Of a stretch of DNA of 33,654 nucleotides, positions 18,256 to 28,246 are shown one piece after another. How positions within the stretch are numbered: position 1 is the stretch's first letter; every line of letters begins with the position of its first letter. A program made the position numbers and the translations under genes. The stretch comes from Chrysochromulina tobinii (Eukaryota; Haptophyta; Prymnesiales; Chrysochromulinaceae): positions 1 to 33,654 of the forward strand of contig JWZX01002254.1 of NCBI GenBank assembly GCA_001275005.1. Direction: 5' to 3'. The notes beneath the pieces are model-generated. The model made no database searches, had not been told where the DNA came from, and worked only from the letters and a program-made list of their open reading frames with translations.

Positions 18256-18755
18256 ACATGGCCTTGGTACATTTCGTGCCTTCTGGTCCAATGGTCTATT
18301 ATGCAACCGAACACGAAGAGCACGTGTATTATGCCGATGTGCCCCGGGACCTTAAACGTGTATTAAACGTGAACATAGGAAGTCACATAGAAAGGGTTGA
18401 CTTTGAACCGACACATACCTTTGACGTGATACCTAGCACGGCGCGGCACGACGTCGGCCCAGGGGGGATTAGGCGTCGGGAGCCGCGCACACCGGCCTCC
18501 CTCCTCCCGAACGCGAAACGCGTGTGCCACTGTGCTCACAGTCGACTGTGCCTCTACCTCTATGGTTTGTACGTCTTTCGTCTTTGGTTTGAATCTTTCA
18601 TCGCTAATATCGTTGAACCAAAGACGTACATGAATTAATCGGAAACGATACAAAATGGTGTCGTGAAAAACACGATCGTTCGACGTATGTGCACCGGCCG
18701 ATTCTACGACAAACCTTCCCGCTTTTCGGCCTAGCTGCCGGGTACTTTCTGGAGT
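18256..18755. other. Convergent 3' interval with an inverted repeat
   Basis: No gene; the AP2 gene and the proline-rich gene end on either side. It is less GC-rich than the genes. The main structure is the inverted repeat at 18568-18630. A short duplication (ACGTGTATTA, about 18321 and 18356) lies upstream of it. Confidence 0.5.
18568..18630. other. Imperfect inverted repeat in the convergent 3' region
   Basis: The left arm TGTACGTCTTT, CGTCTTT, GGTTTGA (18568-18592) pairs with TGAACCAAAGACGTACA (18614-18630). A 7-bp tandem duplication (CGTCTTT) makes the left arm longer. It could form a stem-loop in either transcript's 3' end, or it is a remnant of a small inverted-repeat element. Confidence 0.55.
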
Positions 18756-21744
18756 TCATGCTTCAAAATTCGGAGCGGGCTCGCTGATGCTCGGGAGACC
18801 CTTGAAAAGCACAGAACCGAGCACTGTTGCGCCAATTGTTCCGAAGCCGCCGGCAGACACGCCAGCACGCTCGCTGGGCTTGATCTTATTCTTCAAGGCT
18901 TCGAGCTCCGCGCTCAAGCTTCGCTCTCGTAGCTTCGCCTTGAACGAGGTGCCAGGTTTCATCAGCCCGGCCGATTGCGCGGCAGATGGTGCGGCAGGGG
19001 CTCCGCCCATCGAGAAGCTGTCCTCGCCGCTCGAACTGCACATATTTGCACCCGTATCGGCGTATGCTTGGTGCTTCTGCTCAGCCTTGATCTTCTCCTC
19101 TGCCTCGCGCTTGGCTCTCTCCTTGCTATCGCGCTCCTCCTTGCGCTTGTCTGTGCCCTTGCGCAGCCGCTCAGCGAACATCTCATTGGTCGCAAGCTCC
19201 CGTGGCCAGAAGACATCGCGTTGCGGCGATCGATCTTGCGGGGGTGAACCAGGCGAGCGCGCGGAGGTGCTCCCCCCACGCATTTGGCTCGGGCTGGAGC
19301 TTGTCGTCGAGCGGGCCGAGACCGTCGAGCGTGCTGTGCTGCTGCCATAATTGTAATTGGGCAGCTTGAGGTCACCGTGCTCGTTTATCATGAGGCGCGA
19401 GGAGGAGAGCCGCTTATTACTCGCAATGAGCCGACGCTCCGAGGCGAGCGCCGCTCGACTGGACATGATGATGCCTTCCGCGGGCGTCGCCGAGGCGTAA
19501 GGGTTGCCGAGGATCCCACCTTGGGGATGCTCCGAAGACGTAGACGAGGCTTGCGACTGTACGTGCACGTCGTCCGAGTCACTGCATTCGCCGTCGCTGT
19601 GCACTGGCAGGAGCATCTTGCCCGTCGGCGGCAAACTGGAGCGGGCTAGCTTGAGCTGCTTGACACGTTCGGGTCCGCAGCGGATGGGGACATTGATGCG
19701 TGGCAGCCAGTCGCCATGGCGTGACGTGGACTGGTAAGGCTGGAACTTGATGGACGTGGGCTCAACGCGCGGGTTCTGCTTCGGGAAGGCCTCGCACGAG
19801 GGCACCTCAATGACGAGCTGGAGGGAGTGGTCCAACTTGACCGCACCTAGCCGGTTCTTGTTCAGATCGAGCCCGATGACGGTCTTCTCGTTGAATTCAA
19901 GGTAGGACGTCGGGCCGGCGGACTCATGCCCGGGCAGTGCGGTGGCCTTGTGCATCTTCTCCTTGATCCGCTCGCTCAGCGGCTTGACCAGCGAGACCTG
20001 TCCGTCCTGGTCAGAGACCCGCACGAAGAAGTAGATGGTCGAGGGCAGTCGCTGGTAGGCGGGCAGCCGCTCGGGCGAGGGCGCCCGACCCGAGAAGCGC
20101 GCGTTCTGGAAGAAGATGTTGGGCTCACCCTCCTTTTGCTCCTCACCCTCGCCCTCCGAAAACGCGTCGTCGTCCTCCCCTGCAGAATAATCCCCAGGAT
20201 TGCCCACCGCGGTGTTGGGCCGCATGCCGAGGGGGCTGCTGCTCTGGCTGCTGCTACGCGCGCCGGGGGGTGTGCCGTCTCTTTTGCCCTCGGTCGCCGC
20301 CTTCGGCTCAACCACCTCTACGCGCTGATTTGCCTCGCGCACCTTGCGCCGATACGCCTCCATGGGGCTTTCGCCGGGTCGCGGAACAAAGATGGCCGAA
20401 GAGGCAGGTTCCGCGGCTGGGGTCGGCACGGCCAAGGCAGCTGGCGAGGGCTGCTGCTTGGGATTGTCCACAGACGGCATCGCATCAGGGGCGAACGTTT
20501 TCTTGATCGACGCGTCAGCCACGGTCTGTACAGTCGCGGGGGATGCAGCCAAAGGGGCTGCAGCCGCGGGGGGCGCTGCCGCGGGGATAGCAGCCGCTAG
20601 CGCCGCTGGCACAGCTGTGGTTTCTAGAGAAAGGACGGCTTCATATCGTTGAGCCGCAGAGATGACGGGGGGCCGAGTGGCCGCGGGGGACTCGGACCGC
20701 CACGGGGCAGCAGACGCAGGCGCAGGAGACCCGGCCGACTTCGGCAACTTGGCCTTGGCAGCATTACTGCTTGTTTTGGCCTCGGCAATTGCTTGCACGT
20801 AACCTGGCGGCAATGATTCATTTGCTGGTGCTGGCACGTGGGCAGCGATAGCAGGAGCCGCTGCAGCCGCGGCGGCCTTCGAGGCCTCCGCTGCCTTCCG
20901 CTTCTTAATGGCCTGCTCGAGCCAGCCTGACATGGGCTGATGGCCTTCTGGGATGATTCTATCATCTGCCAATTCAGGCCTTTCCATGAGGTACCTCTTC
21001 AAGTCTGCCTCTTCCTCCTTTAGCAACTTTTCGAGCGAAGACATATCCTCGAGTTTCTTCAAACCCTTCGAGATCATCTCTGGGCTCGCCGAGAGTGCAA
21101 ACTTGTCGAGCAGGCTCCTCAGCTCTCTGAGAGCTTCAACAACCCCTTTGCAGGCAATCATGGCCGCATCACATGCTGCCATGCACGCCTCGAGAGCCGC
21201 GTCGGACTCCACCTCTGCTTTCTGCCTGTGCTCCTCTTCGCGTGCTGCCAACTGCTCCTCTTTCTGCTTCGCATTCTCGAGCGCCTTTGCACTCGCCAAG
21301 GACGCATATTCGTCCATCCCGCGTCTCAGCGTGTTGAGAGCTGCTTCTATCCCCTCGTAAGTATCCTCTAACGTCTCACATGACGCCGTCACCGCCTCGA
21401 GTGCCGCGTTGGCCTCCTCCTGTTTCTTCAGCCTCTCGTTGTCTGCCTTCTGCTTCTCCTCTGCTTTCTTCTGCTTCTCCTCTTGCTGCCGCTCGAACGG
21501 CGACTTGGGCTTCTCCTTCTTCTTTTTCGAAGACGACGGCTGAGGCGGCCCGATGGCTTTCGGCGGTGGCGCGACCGCTGCGACCGCCTTGAAAACGGGC
21601 GCCGTCTTGGGAGCGGGCTTGTGCTTGGGCGGTGCGGCGGGCTCGCGCTCCGGCGCCGGCGCTGGAGCCGGTTCACTCGTGGGCGCGGTTGCAGGAGCAG
21701 GCTCAGGCGCGGGCGCAGGTGCTTGTGACTGCTCGAACTCCACA

Positions 21745-21800
<56 letters not shown>

Positions 21801-22862
21801 GAAGATAGCGTTGTACCAGCGCAGCATGGCACCAGTGGCGGCACCAGAGGCGGTGAGCGCGCCGTCTGTGACAGTGCTGGGGAGCTTCATCGCCGAGCGC
21901 CAAAGGAGCTCGTGAGGGAGTTCGCGCGAGAGCTCGTCGTAGAGCCAGCGCAAACGTGGCGGGCCCTCTCGCTGCAGGAGCCACCAGACAAGGCGACCGT
22001 GCAGGCAGAGGCACACGAGGGCGAGCAACATTATGACGGAACTGAAGCCTAAGAAGTAACTGTCTGCATGATTCGCGTACCACGTTTGCAGAATGGTGGG
22101 AGCGCGCGGTGGTGAAGGTGGCGGCCTTGGTGGCATCGGCGGCGGCCGCGGTGGTGACGGCGGGCTCGGCTGCGGCGGCGGCGGAGGTGGAGGCCTTGGT
22201 GGCATCGGCGGCTGCCGCGGTGGTGGCGGCGGGCTCGGCAGCGGCGGCTTTGGAGGTGGAAGCGGCGACGGCGGCGGCGGCGGCGGGTCTGGCGGTGGAT
22301 GTGGCAAAGGCGGCGGTGGTGGTGATGGAGGCGATGGAGGTGGCGGTGGGTCTGGCGGTGGATGCGGCGACGGCGGCGGCGGAGGGGAAGGTGGCGCTGG
22401 AGGTGAAGGCGGTGGCGATGATGGAGGTGGCGGAAGCGGTGGTGGTGGAGACGGAGATGGCCTCGGTGGTGGAGGTGACGGCTGCGGCGGCGGCGGCGGC
22501 GGAGGAGGAGGAGGTGACGGGGGTAGTGGCGGCGGTTCCGGGCTGGGCGGTGGCGGTGGAGCGAATGGCGGCGATGGAGGCGGCAGCGGCGTGCACGAGC
22601 AGCACTGGCTGGCGGGTATGATGGGTCCGTAGACGTAATGCTGAACAGCTTGAGTGAGCACGATGCCGATCAGCAAACCTCCGACGGCTCCGGACCCCGC
22701 TCCTGACCACCAGCTTGTGCTCTGCCGCTTCTGGCTGGCTTGCTCTTTCAGGTAGTCGGCCGGCTTGTCCAGGGTCAGCAGCGATTTCCCCTTGGACAGC
22801 CGCCGGTCACTGCGCTCCACGCTCGTCGGCAGTAGTGGTGAGGCGTCGGAGCGCGGCGCCAT
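18756..22862 (-). CDS. Large proline-rich, two-TM, coiled-coil membrane protein
   Basis: 1368 aa from the ATG at 22862, in one uninterrupted exon. An in-frame ATG at 23069 would add 69 residues that do not look coding. Order: a basic/Ser-rich cytosolic N-terminus; TM1 at about 56-78 (AVGGLLIGIVLTQAV); a PPSPPPP-type region of about 170 residues like algal pherophorin/extensin linkers; TM2 near 270-300 (FLGFSSVIMLLALVCLCL); a second poly-Pro run of about 18; a Pro/Ala/Glu region; charged coiled coil with paired Cys/Ala-rich helices (ALEACMAACDAAMIACKGVV); Ala/Pro low complexity; and a more complex segment (IYFFVRVSDQDGQVSLVKPL through INVPIRCGPERVKQLKLA) that may be a beta-rich domain. The topology suggests the first Pro-rich stretch is extracellular or lumenal, perhaps wall-facing. 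No enzyme motif is seen and the family is not recognised. Confidence 0.72.
21745..21798. repeat. GGC trinucleotide run coding for poly-Pro
   Basis: About 54 bp of GGC repeat on the plus strand, read on the minus strand as about 18 Pro codons in the large membrane protein. The Pro-rich region at 22100-22600 is also GGT/GGC-rich on the plus strand. Confidence 0.85.
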
Positions 22863-23164
22863 CGCCCTTCTGGCTCGCGCTCCTGGGCCTGCTCGCGGGA
22901 GTGGACTGGTCGGGTGAGCCTCTCCTTCGCTGCGCTGAAAAAAAGAGTGTCGCACAAGCGGTTTCGCGTTTTTGGATGCGACGCGATGTGGCCTACCAAA
23001 ATTAGATGCCGAAGAATGTAAGGTGTCTCGCCGCCTCCTTTTCGCGCACACGCAGACTTGTAACTGCATTTGGCTCGTACTCGCACTCGATCGATCGATT
23101 CATTCCACCGCAGGAAACCTCCGTGGGAAAATCATGAGTACGAAGCGTGCGAGCGCAGCCCGCA
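22863..23164. promoter_or_regulatory. Divergent promoter of the proline-rich and ankyrin genes
   Basis: About 300 bp between the chosen ATGs. It includes a short upstream ORF of the ankyrin gene, starting at 23134. Confidence 0.5.
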
Positions 23165-23184
23165 ATGAGCCTTGGCACCATTAG
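23134..23184 (+). other. Upstream ORF overlapping the ankyrin gene start
   Basis: An ATG at 23134 opens a 16-codon frame (MSTKRASAARNEPWHH, stop TAG at 23182-23184) that overlaps the ATG at 23165 in another frame. If both ATGs lie in the mRNA, the uORF should lower ankyrin translation. Confidence 0.45.
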
Positions 23185-24322
23185 CTCGGTTTCACCGTCC
23201 GAATCCAAGGGGCTGACATCTGCGACCCTGGAGGAAACGCAGTCTATTGCCGCGGATGCGGCACAGACGCCCAAGCCGATCTTCGACGATGTGGCGCTCC
23301 TGGCGCTCCGCCGCAACGATAAGTTGACCTTTATAAAGCTGCTCGACGAGCGGGCCGGTTTGCACAGCGCAGTCGACCCGCACCAAGGGGCAACGCCGGC
23401 GCATTGGGCGGCATACGAGGGCTATGTGAGCATACTCGAGGAACTCTTCGCGCGCGACGGGCGCATGGACGGGCGAGCGAACAACACGGGTATGACACCG
23501 CTCCACTGGGCCTGCAATCAGGGGCACCTGCAGGTGGCGATGTTCCTGGTCGAGGTCGCGGGGTGCTCGGCGGACTCGTGCGACGGGACGGGTGCGACGC
23601 CGCTCATGCTCGCGGCGCAGCACAATTGGCCGCGCCTCGTCTTTTGGCTCAACCAGCGCGCGCCTGACACCCTCCGGGCCGTCGACCGCGACGGCGACAC
23701 GGCTCTGCACTGGGCGAGCTACAAGGGGTCACTCGCATGTGTGACGCTGCTGTGCGAGTTTGGCCTGACGCCGCTCACGCAGGACAAGCACGGTGCGACC
23801 GCGCTGCACCTGGCCGTCGGCCGTAACCAGGAACCGACGGTGCGTTGGCTGCTTCAGCATGCCCAGTCTGATGCAATGCTGGCGGCCGTGGACAATAAAG
23901 GTCGCACCCCGTTGATGATCGCGGAGGAGAAGGGGCTCGAGATGATGCACTGGCTGTGCACGGAGGGGCGGCTCGACAAGCGCGCAGTCCCTGTGCAGTT
24001 GCTTCACCGCAACGCGTTCACCGCCTACGCGAACGCCAACCACTTCATCTCTCGCGTCTCCTGTGAAGGCATGAGCAAGGCCATCCAGCTGCGAGAGAAG
24101 ATGTACGGCGGGGCGACGCCCCGGTCGGTGGAGATGACGCCTCGGGCCCCGTCCTCCGATGCACGCGAACCGGGGGGGGCGACGCCGGAGGGGGGGGCGG
24201 CGCCGGAGGGGGGGGCGACGCCGGCGCCCACGCAGGCGGCTGCGCCAGTTCAGCCCGCGGCAGAGGAGGAGGCGGAGGCGACGGGAGCACCGGTCGCCCC
24301 GAAGCCGGCCGAGATCGAGTGA
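23165..24322 (+). CDS. Ankyrin-repeat protein
   Basis: 385 aa, single exon, first in-frame ATG at 23165. Six or so ankyrin repeats span about 35-280: GATPAHWAAYEGYVSILEEL, GMTPLHWACNQGHLQVAMFL, GATPLMLAAQHNWPRLVFWL, GDTALHWASYKGSLACVTLL, GATALHLAVGRNQEPTVRWL, GRTPLMIAEEKG. The HWAAYEG/HWASYKG wording resembles ankyrin parts of DHHC palmitoyltransferases, but there is no DHHC-Cys motif and no membrane helix, so a soluble scaffold is more likely. A helix (RNAFTAYANANHFISRV) follows. The tail is low-complexity with GGATPEGG-type repeats (24175-24225) and an acidic Ala-rich end. It is divergent from the proline-rich gene; a uORF overlaps the start. Confidence 0.85.
   Translation: MSLGTISSVSPSESKGLTSATLEETQSIAADAAQTPKPIFDDVALLALRRNDKLTFIKLLDERAGLHSAVDPHQGATPAHWAAYEGYVSILEELFARDGRMDGRANNTGMTPLHWACNQGHLQVAMFLVEVAGCSADSCDGTGATPLMLAAQHNWPRLVFWLNQRAPDTLRAVDRDGDTALHWASYKGSLACVTLLCEFGLTPLTQDKHGATALHLAVGRNQEPTVRWLLQHAQSDAMLAAVDNKGRTPLMIAEEKGLEMMHWLCTEGRLDKRAVPVQLLHRNAFTAYANANHFISRVSCEGMSKAIQLREKMYGGATPRSVEMTPRAPSSDAREPGGATPEGGAAPEGGATPAPTQAAAPVQPAAEEEAEATGAPVAPKPAEIE
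24170..24228. repeat. Short G-rich coding repeat
   Basis: Three tandem 18-bp-class units of the GGGGGGGCGACGCCGGAG type encode GGATPE/GGAAPE in the ankyrin protein tail. The G-runs on the sense strand could form G-quadruplex RNA. Confidence 0.6.
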
Positions 24323-25622
24323 GAGAGGGCACCGCGTGGGAGGTGGGACGGGTGCAAGCGGCTAGGAGCCATGCGGTGGACGACGAGAGGGGGACGCGGA
24401 GGGGCGAGCCCGGATCACAGTAACGTTCACACCGAATCCTCCGGGGGCGGGCCGCAAGATCTCGCTTGATCTCGCGGCGCACCGCGCGTGGGGTAGCATA
24501 AAATAGACATCGTGTTTGTGGAGGGGAGAGCCCGGGGGGTGCATGCGTGCATGCGGGTCGAGGGGGCCGGGGGGCAGCGGCCACAGCGCACAATGGTACG
24601 CGGCGCGCCCGGCCGGCGGTACGACCCGTGCGTCGCGCGCGGCGTCGGTCGGCGTTGCGGGTCTCGGCGGGTCGGTCGCTCCGACCTCCGTGCGTGCCGA
24701 CTCGGTCGGGGTACGGGTAGACGCGCCGTACCGCGGTGGCGTCGCGCGTCGGCTGACGCGCTGACCGCGCGTCAAGCATGGCGTCAAGACGTCAACCTCG
24801 AACCTGTTGCGCGCGGGGGCGCGGGCCCCGCATTGCGGCATGGTCGCCATGGGATGGGCGCCATGGGATGAGCGTCCAGAACAGACACCATATCGAGCCA
24901 CACACAGCAAACAGGCGCTATTCAACTGTTAACTCTCTGGACACCCCTCCCGCTGTCCTCCCCCGCCCATTTGCGCCTTTGCGCCTTTGGCGCGGAGGCA
25001 CGAGCGAACGGCACATCCTCAACGCCTGCTTCACGCAGGCACGGGTCATGGGCTCGGGCTCGGATCCACGCGCACGGCACACGCACATGATCGGATGGGG
25101 GCAATGGATGAGATGACACACAGCACAAGTCGATCAGGAGGGCACAAAGTTTCAGTACGTACTCGCCGCCCCGTGAAGAGGCCGAGAAGAGGCGCTCAAC
25201 ATGACGCATCGACCCTCCGCATCTGGCTGCCATGGTCGTATGTAGCCAGCGTCCCCCCCTCGACAGTCCCCCCTCGACAGTCAGAAACCCACACGCCCGT
25301 TGGGCCACCCACGCATCACTGGCTGTGAACACCCACGCATCACTGGCTGTGAACATCCACGCGTCGCCGACCACATCGCCCGCGTGCGTTGTGGTCTGCG
25401 AATTCAGCCCTGCATGCCAAACACCCCTCTCCGCCGCTGGCTCGGGAGAGAATAATGACCCCCCCCCGGGGGGGCAAAGAGAATAATGATCCCCCCCCGG
25501 GGCAAAGTCCACAGAAGGGACAGGATGATGATGACGGGAGTCACTGATGTCTCATCATGTCGACCCCTTGCCATACCTCAAGTCGACGGGGATCTGCGCC
25601 GTGCTGGGGCACCGTGGGGTGC
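24323..25622. other. 1.3-kb convergent intergenic region
   Basis: No supported gene: frames are short and mostly antisense or GC-composition artefacts. It holds direct repeats (ACGCATCACTGGCTGTGAACA twice at about 25310-25360; CCCCCCTCGACAGTC twice near 25255-25282) and a pair of GAGAATAATGAYCCCCCCCC units at about 25448-25503 with C/G-run palindromes. It should contain the 3' UTRs of the ankyrin gene and the zinc-finger gene. Confidence 0.4.
25448..25505. repeat. Duplicated unit with C-run/G-run palindrome
   Basis: Two copies of GAGAATAATGA(C/T) followed by a C-run and then a G-run (CCCCCCCCCGGGGGGG, then CCCCCCCCGGGG). Each C-run/G-run pair is self-complementary. Homopolymer lengths may be unreliable if this is draft sequence. 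Confidence 0.6.
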
Positions 25623-26408
25623 TCACATCTCGTCCTCCTCGTCGCCCCACACGCAATAGAGCGCCGGCTTGGGCAGGCCACGCTCATGCGCCGAGACGAG
25701 GTCGATGCGGCGCAGCCACTCCAAGTGACGCTTCCTGCAGTGCTTCCTCACGGCGTCGGTCGACGCGTAGAGCTTTTTGCAGCCGGGGAACCGGCAGCGG
25801 AAGCGGCTCGTCCCGGGAGGCGGTGCGCCTGCGCGTTGGGACAGGCGCGCGCGCGCTCGGTCAGGCGAGGGAATCGCCAAAGGGACATGTATGCGAACTT
25901 GGGGGATCAGTGGCCGACTCCCAGTAGGAATGGCGCGGCTGGGTGAGGGCGGCCGCGCACCGTCCTTGGGATTTCGCTGCCGCTTGGGCGAGCTTTGTCC
26001 GGGCGTATCGTAGTCGAGCGGCCGGAAGGTCTTTGGCGACCCGTCGCTCGGCGAGGAGTACCCTACACCGCTCAGATGTGGCCATCGCTTCGCATCGTGG
26101 TCGCCCCAGCGTCCCATCCCCCCAAGGTCGGCGCCCGTCGGCGCCGCATCGTCCTCCTCGCGAGAGTCTTCGTCAGGCGATGAGACCTCCACGCACGCGG
26201 TGTGCAGACCCAGCAGCGCGGCGACCGCATTCTGCTCGTACGCAGACTCCACGGCAGACTGAGGGCTGGAGTCCTCGTGCCTGACGTCCATCGCCGCGCC
26301 AGCAGCCGGTTCCGAGAACGAGCTAGCTGGCGACGGCAGGCCGGCGCCAACGAGCTCGAGATCCGGGGCTTTGGCTGCCGACAGATCGATGGTCGTCACC
26401 ATCGACAT
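25623..26408 (-). CDS. C2H2 zinc-finger protein
   Basis: 261 aa from the ATG at 26408 (the codon that opens the longer frame at 26438 is GTG). One C2H2 finger lies near the C-terminus: FRCRFPGCKKLYASTDAVRK continuing HCRKRH, with C-x4-C-x12-H-x4-H spacing, then LEWLRRID. The YASTDAVRKHCRK wording is, to my recollection, common in single-finger proteins of algae. The N-terminal 180 residues are low-complexity with acidic patches and SP motifs (SSPSDGSPK, GQSSPKRQR) that suggest phosphorylation and a basic nuclear signal. DNA or RNA binding is inferred; targets are unknown. No intron. It is divergent from the J-domain gene. Confidence 0.75.
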   Translation of the reverse strand: MSMVTTIDLSAAKAPDLELVGAGLPSPASSFSEPAAGAAMDVRHEDSSPQSAVESAYEQNAVAALLGLHTACVEVSSPDEDSREEDDAAPTGADLGGMGRWGDHDAKRWPHLSGVGYSSPSDGSPKTFRPLDYDTPGQSSPKRQRNPKDGARPPSPSRAIPTGSRPLIPQVRIHVPLAIPSPDRARARLSQRAGAPPPGTSRFRCRFPGCKKLYASTDAVRKHCRKRHLEWLRRIDLVSAHERGLPKPALYCVWGDEEDEM

Positions 26409-26805
26409 GAACTGGAAGGACTGATCTTGCCGCCTCACGTGGATCCGGCCGATAAGTTTTATCAGAGGGGCGTTTCTTTCGCGCGTTCGATACGGGAATC
26501 GGAAGCGCCGTCGGCAAAAAACTTTTGGGTCGTGCCGCGGAACACGACAGTCGAGAGTCTGTCGAAGCCAACCGCCGCATCGACGCTCCGCATCGCGCTA
26601 GGCGCGGCGCCGCAGCAGCACGGCTGCCGCTACATGCATTGGCCACATGAGACATGTACCAGCCTCCAGCGTGCCTCCCGGTCTGCGAAACTGCGAGACA
26701 TCACCCTTGCGCTTTGAACCCCAGCGGGTGTGTACTTACTTGTACGGAGTCGGTCGAGAGTCTGTATTCACACCGAATTTTGTTGAGTTGCCGAACATCT
26801 CCTTG
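26409..26805. promoter_or_regulatory. Divergent promoter of the zinc-finger and J-domain genes
   Basis: About 400 bp between the two ATGs. The open frame upstream of 26806 continues to 26647, but its composition is not clearly coding, so it is treated as 5' UTR. Confidence 0.45.
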
Positions 26806-27264
26806 ATGCGGCGTACCCCCTCGGTCCTGATACCAATTTGCCGCCACCGCGGTTTACATGCACGAGTCAGCGGTAGCAGCTCCTGCATCTTTGAGCACCT
26901 TGGGTTGCCGGCCGACACGCCGCGCAGCGAGGTGCGACGGCGATACCTGGAGGCGGCGCTGCGCACGCACCCAGACCACTGCTTGGATGCGGACGCAGCC
27001 ACACGCATGGCGGTGCTGCAGACCGCGTGGGAGAGCTATCGCCGTTCTGACGCTCGTCGAAGGCGCACCACAAGCCAAACGGGCGGCGCGCCGGCTGAGG
27101 GCTTCGCCACCTTTGGCGTTGGCTGCTCATTTGCAGACTCAGAGCAGGAGAGTGCGGAGCGTGCGGAAATCATAACAATGGCTTCGCGAGGCATGATGAA
27201 TCCACGACCACTGAGTGAATCCAAATGTGTGACCGCAGATACGGCTGCCGCGAGGCACGTTTGA
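26806..27264 (+). CDS. Small J-domain (DnaJ-like) protein
   Basis: 152 aa from the ATG at 26806. Residues about 25-80 match a J-domain: FEHLGLPADTPRSEVRRRYL then EAALRTHPDHCLDADAATRM and VLQTAWESYRR, with the HPD tripeptide that stimulates Hsp70 ATPase. The N-terminus is basic with few acids (MRRTPSVLIPICRHRGLHAR), compatible with an organelle transit peptide. The last 70 residues are unlike known J-protein domains: no G/F region, zinc fingers or client-binding domain. It is probably a specialised type III J-protein. An upstream in-frame ATG at 26647 is possible. Confidence 0.72.
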   Translation: MRRTPSVLIPICRHRGLHARVSGSSSCIFEHLGLPADTPRSEVRRRYLEAALRTHPDHCLDADAATRMAVLQTAWESYRRSDARRRRTTSQTGGAPAEGFATFGVGCSFADSEQESAERAEIITMASRGMMNPRPLSESKCVTADTAAARHV

Positions 27265-28246
27265 GAAAGCGCACGGGCGACGGGAAGTCCGCGGCAGCGG
27301 CTCGGTCGCGCCGCGCGCGCGCAGCTGCGTTTCGCGTTCTCGTGTTCGAGGTTCTGGCTCCGGTCTCATCACCCGCATAGGGTGGGTGAGAGGGTGGGTG
27401 GGTTTGCCGCCGAAGGCCACGAAATGGTATGGTAATTTTTCTTGAAGCCTTTAACCACAATCGAAATCTCGGGCATCGGCTGCAAGCCGGCCCGGCCGGT
27501 ACCGCGGTCCAGCGGCTAGCGACGCCGACGGCAAACCAACTCTGCGAGCCGCCGCGGGGACCACGCCGCGCCTCTGAGAGAGTCTTCTCGCCTGAACCTG
27601 TGACTGTGAGTCTCCGCGATAGTCGCGCGAGCACGCGGATCGGCGATGTGCAGTACCTGTGGGGAAATGGCGCCGTGGTGAGCACATGCATGCTGAGCGA
27701 GCACGCGGATCGGCGATGTGCAGTACCTGTGGGGAGAGGGCGCCGTGGTGAGCACATGCATGCTGAGCGAGCACGCGGATCGGCGATGTCATCTTGACAG
27801 CGACGCCACCGGCTCCTCCGCGAGGATTTTGCCGCTTGATTTGTATTGGCATTAGAGGCATCCATGGTGACGGATCATGATGACGAAGCTCATTCGTGGC
27901 ATTAGTAGCATCCATGGTGCCGGCGGCAGCGGCGGCGGGGGTGACGGTGGAGGCGGTGACCAGGGCGGTGGCAGTGACGGCTCAGGACCGAGCGGAGCCA
28001 GTGGTGCAGCGTGGAGGCGGTGGTGGAGGCGGTGGTGCAGCGTGGAGGCGGTGCGGGTGGAATCCGGACGGGTCGAGGCAACATGGGCGTAGGCGGTGGT
28101 GGCGAGTGCGACGAAGCGCCTCGAGATCTCACGTCGATGTTAGTGTATGTGTATTCTGTGTATGTGGCCGGGGGCGCGCGGCCTCGCTCGCGTGCGTGCG
28201 CCAATGTGCGTTTGCACTCCAGTACCAGGCGCCAATGCCAACTAGA
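27265..28246. other. Convergent intergenic region rich in repeats
   Basis: No gene is supported; frames on both strands are low-complexity or shift frame through the 70-bp repeat. It holds the 70-bp repeat at 27629-27789, a duplicated GGCATTAG(A/T)(G/A)GCATCCATGGTG at about 27849 and 27898, and a GGAGGCGGTGGTG-rich stretch at 27920-28070 with a duplicated GTGCAGCGTGGAGGCGGTG. Confidence 0.45.
27629..27789 (-). repeat. 70-bp tandem repeat carrying the introner signature
   Basis: Copies of GAGCACGCGGATCGGCGATG start at 27629, 27699 and 27769. On the minus strand each full 70-bp unit reads GTACTGCACATCGCC, then CTCAGCATGCATGTGCTCACC, a CG-rich segment and CCCCACAG, so it has intron-like ends and a core like the GCATGCAAGTGCTCACC block of introns at 15203, 31025 and 31869. 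The period is not a multiple of three, so it is unlikely to be coding. Confidence 0.75.

Noticed and set aside
22093-22632. Glycine-rich plus-strand frame
   Set aside because: It is the complement of the PPSPPPP region of the large membrane protein, whose minus-strand frame is far longer and includes TM helices and coiled coil.
21703-22710. 335-codon minus-strand frame within the membrane-protein gene
   Set aside because: A shifted reading of the GC-rich Pro region, giving Ser/Thr/Ala low complexity only.
24323-25622. Several 60-240 codon frames in the intergenic region
   Set aside because: They overlap each other on both strands, lack domains and have the biased composition of random GC-rich sequence.
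27170-27865. 231-codon minus-strand frame
   Set aside because: It reads through the 70-bp repeat, changing frame each unit, and has Arg/Ser-rich composition typical of noncoding GC-rich DNA.
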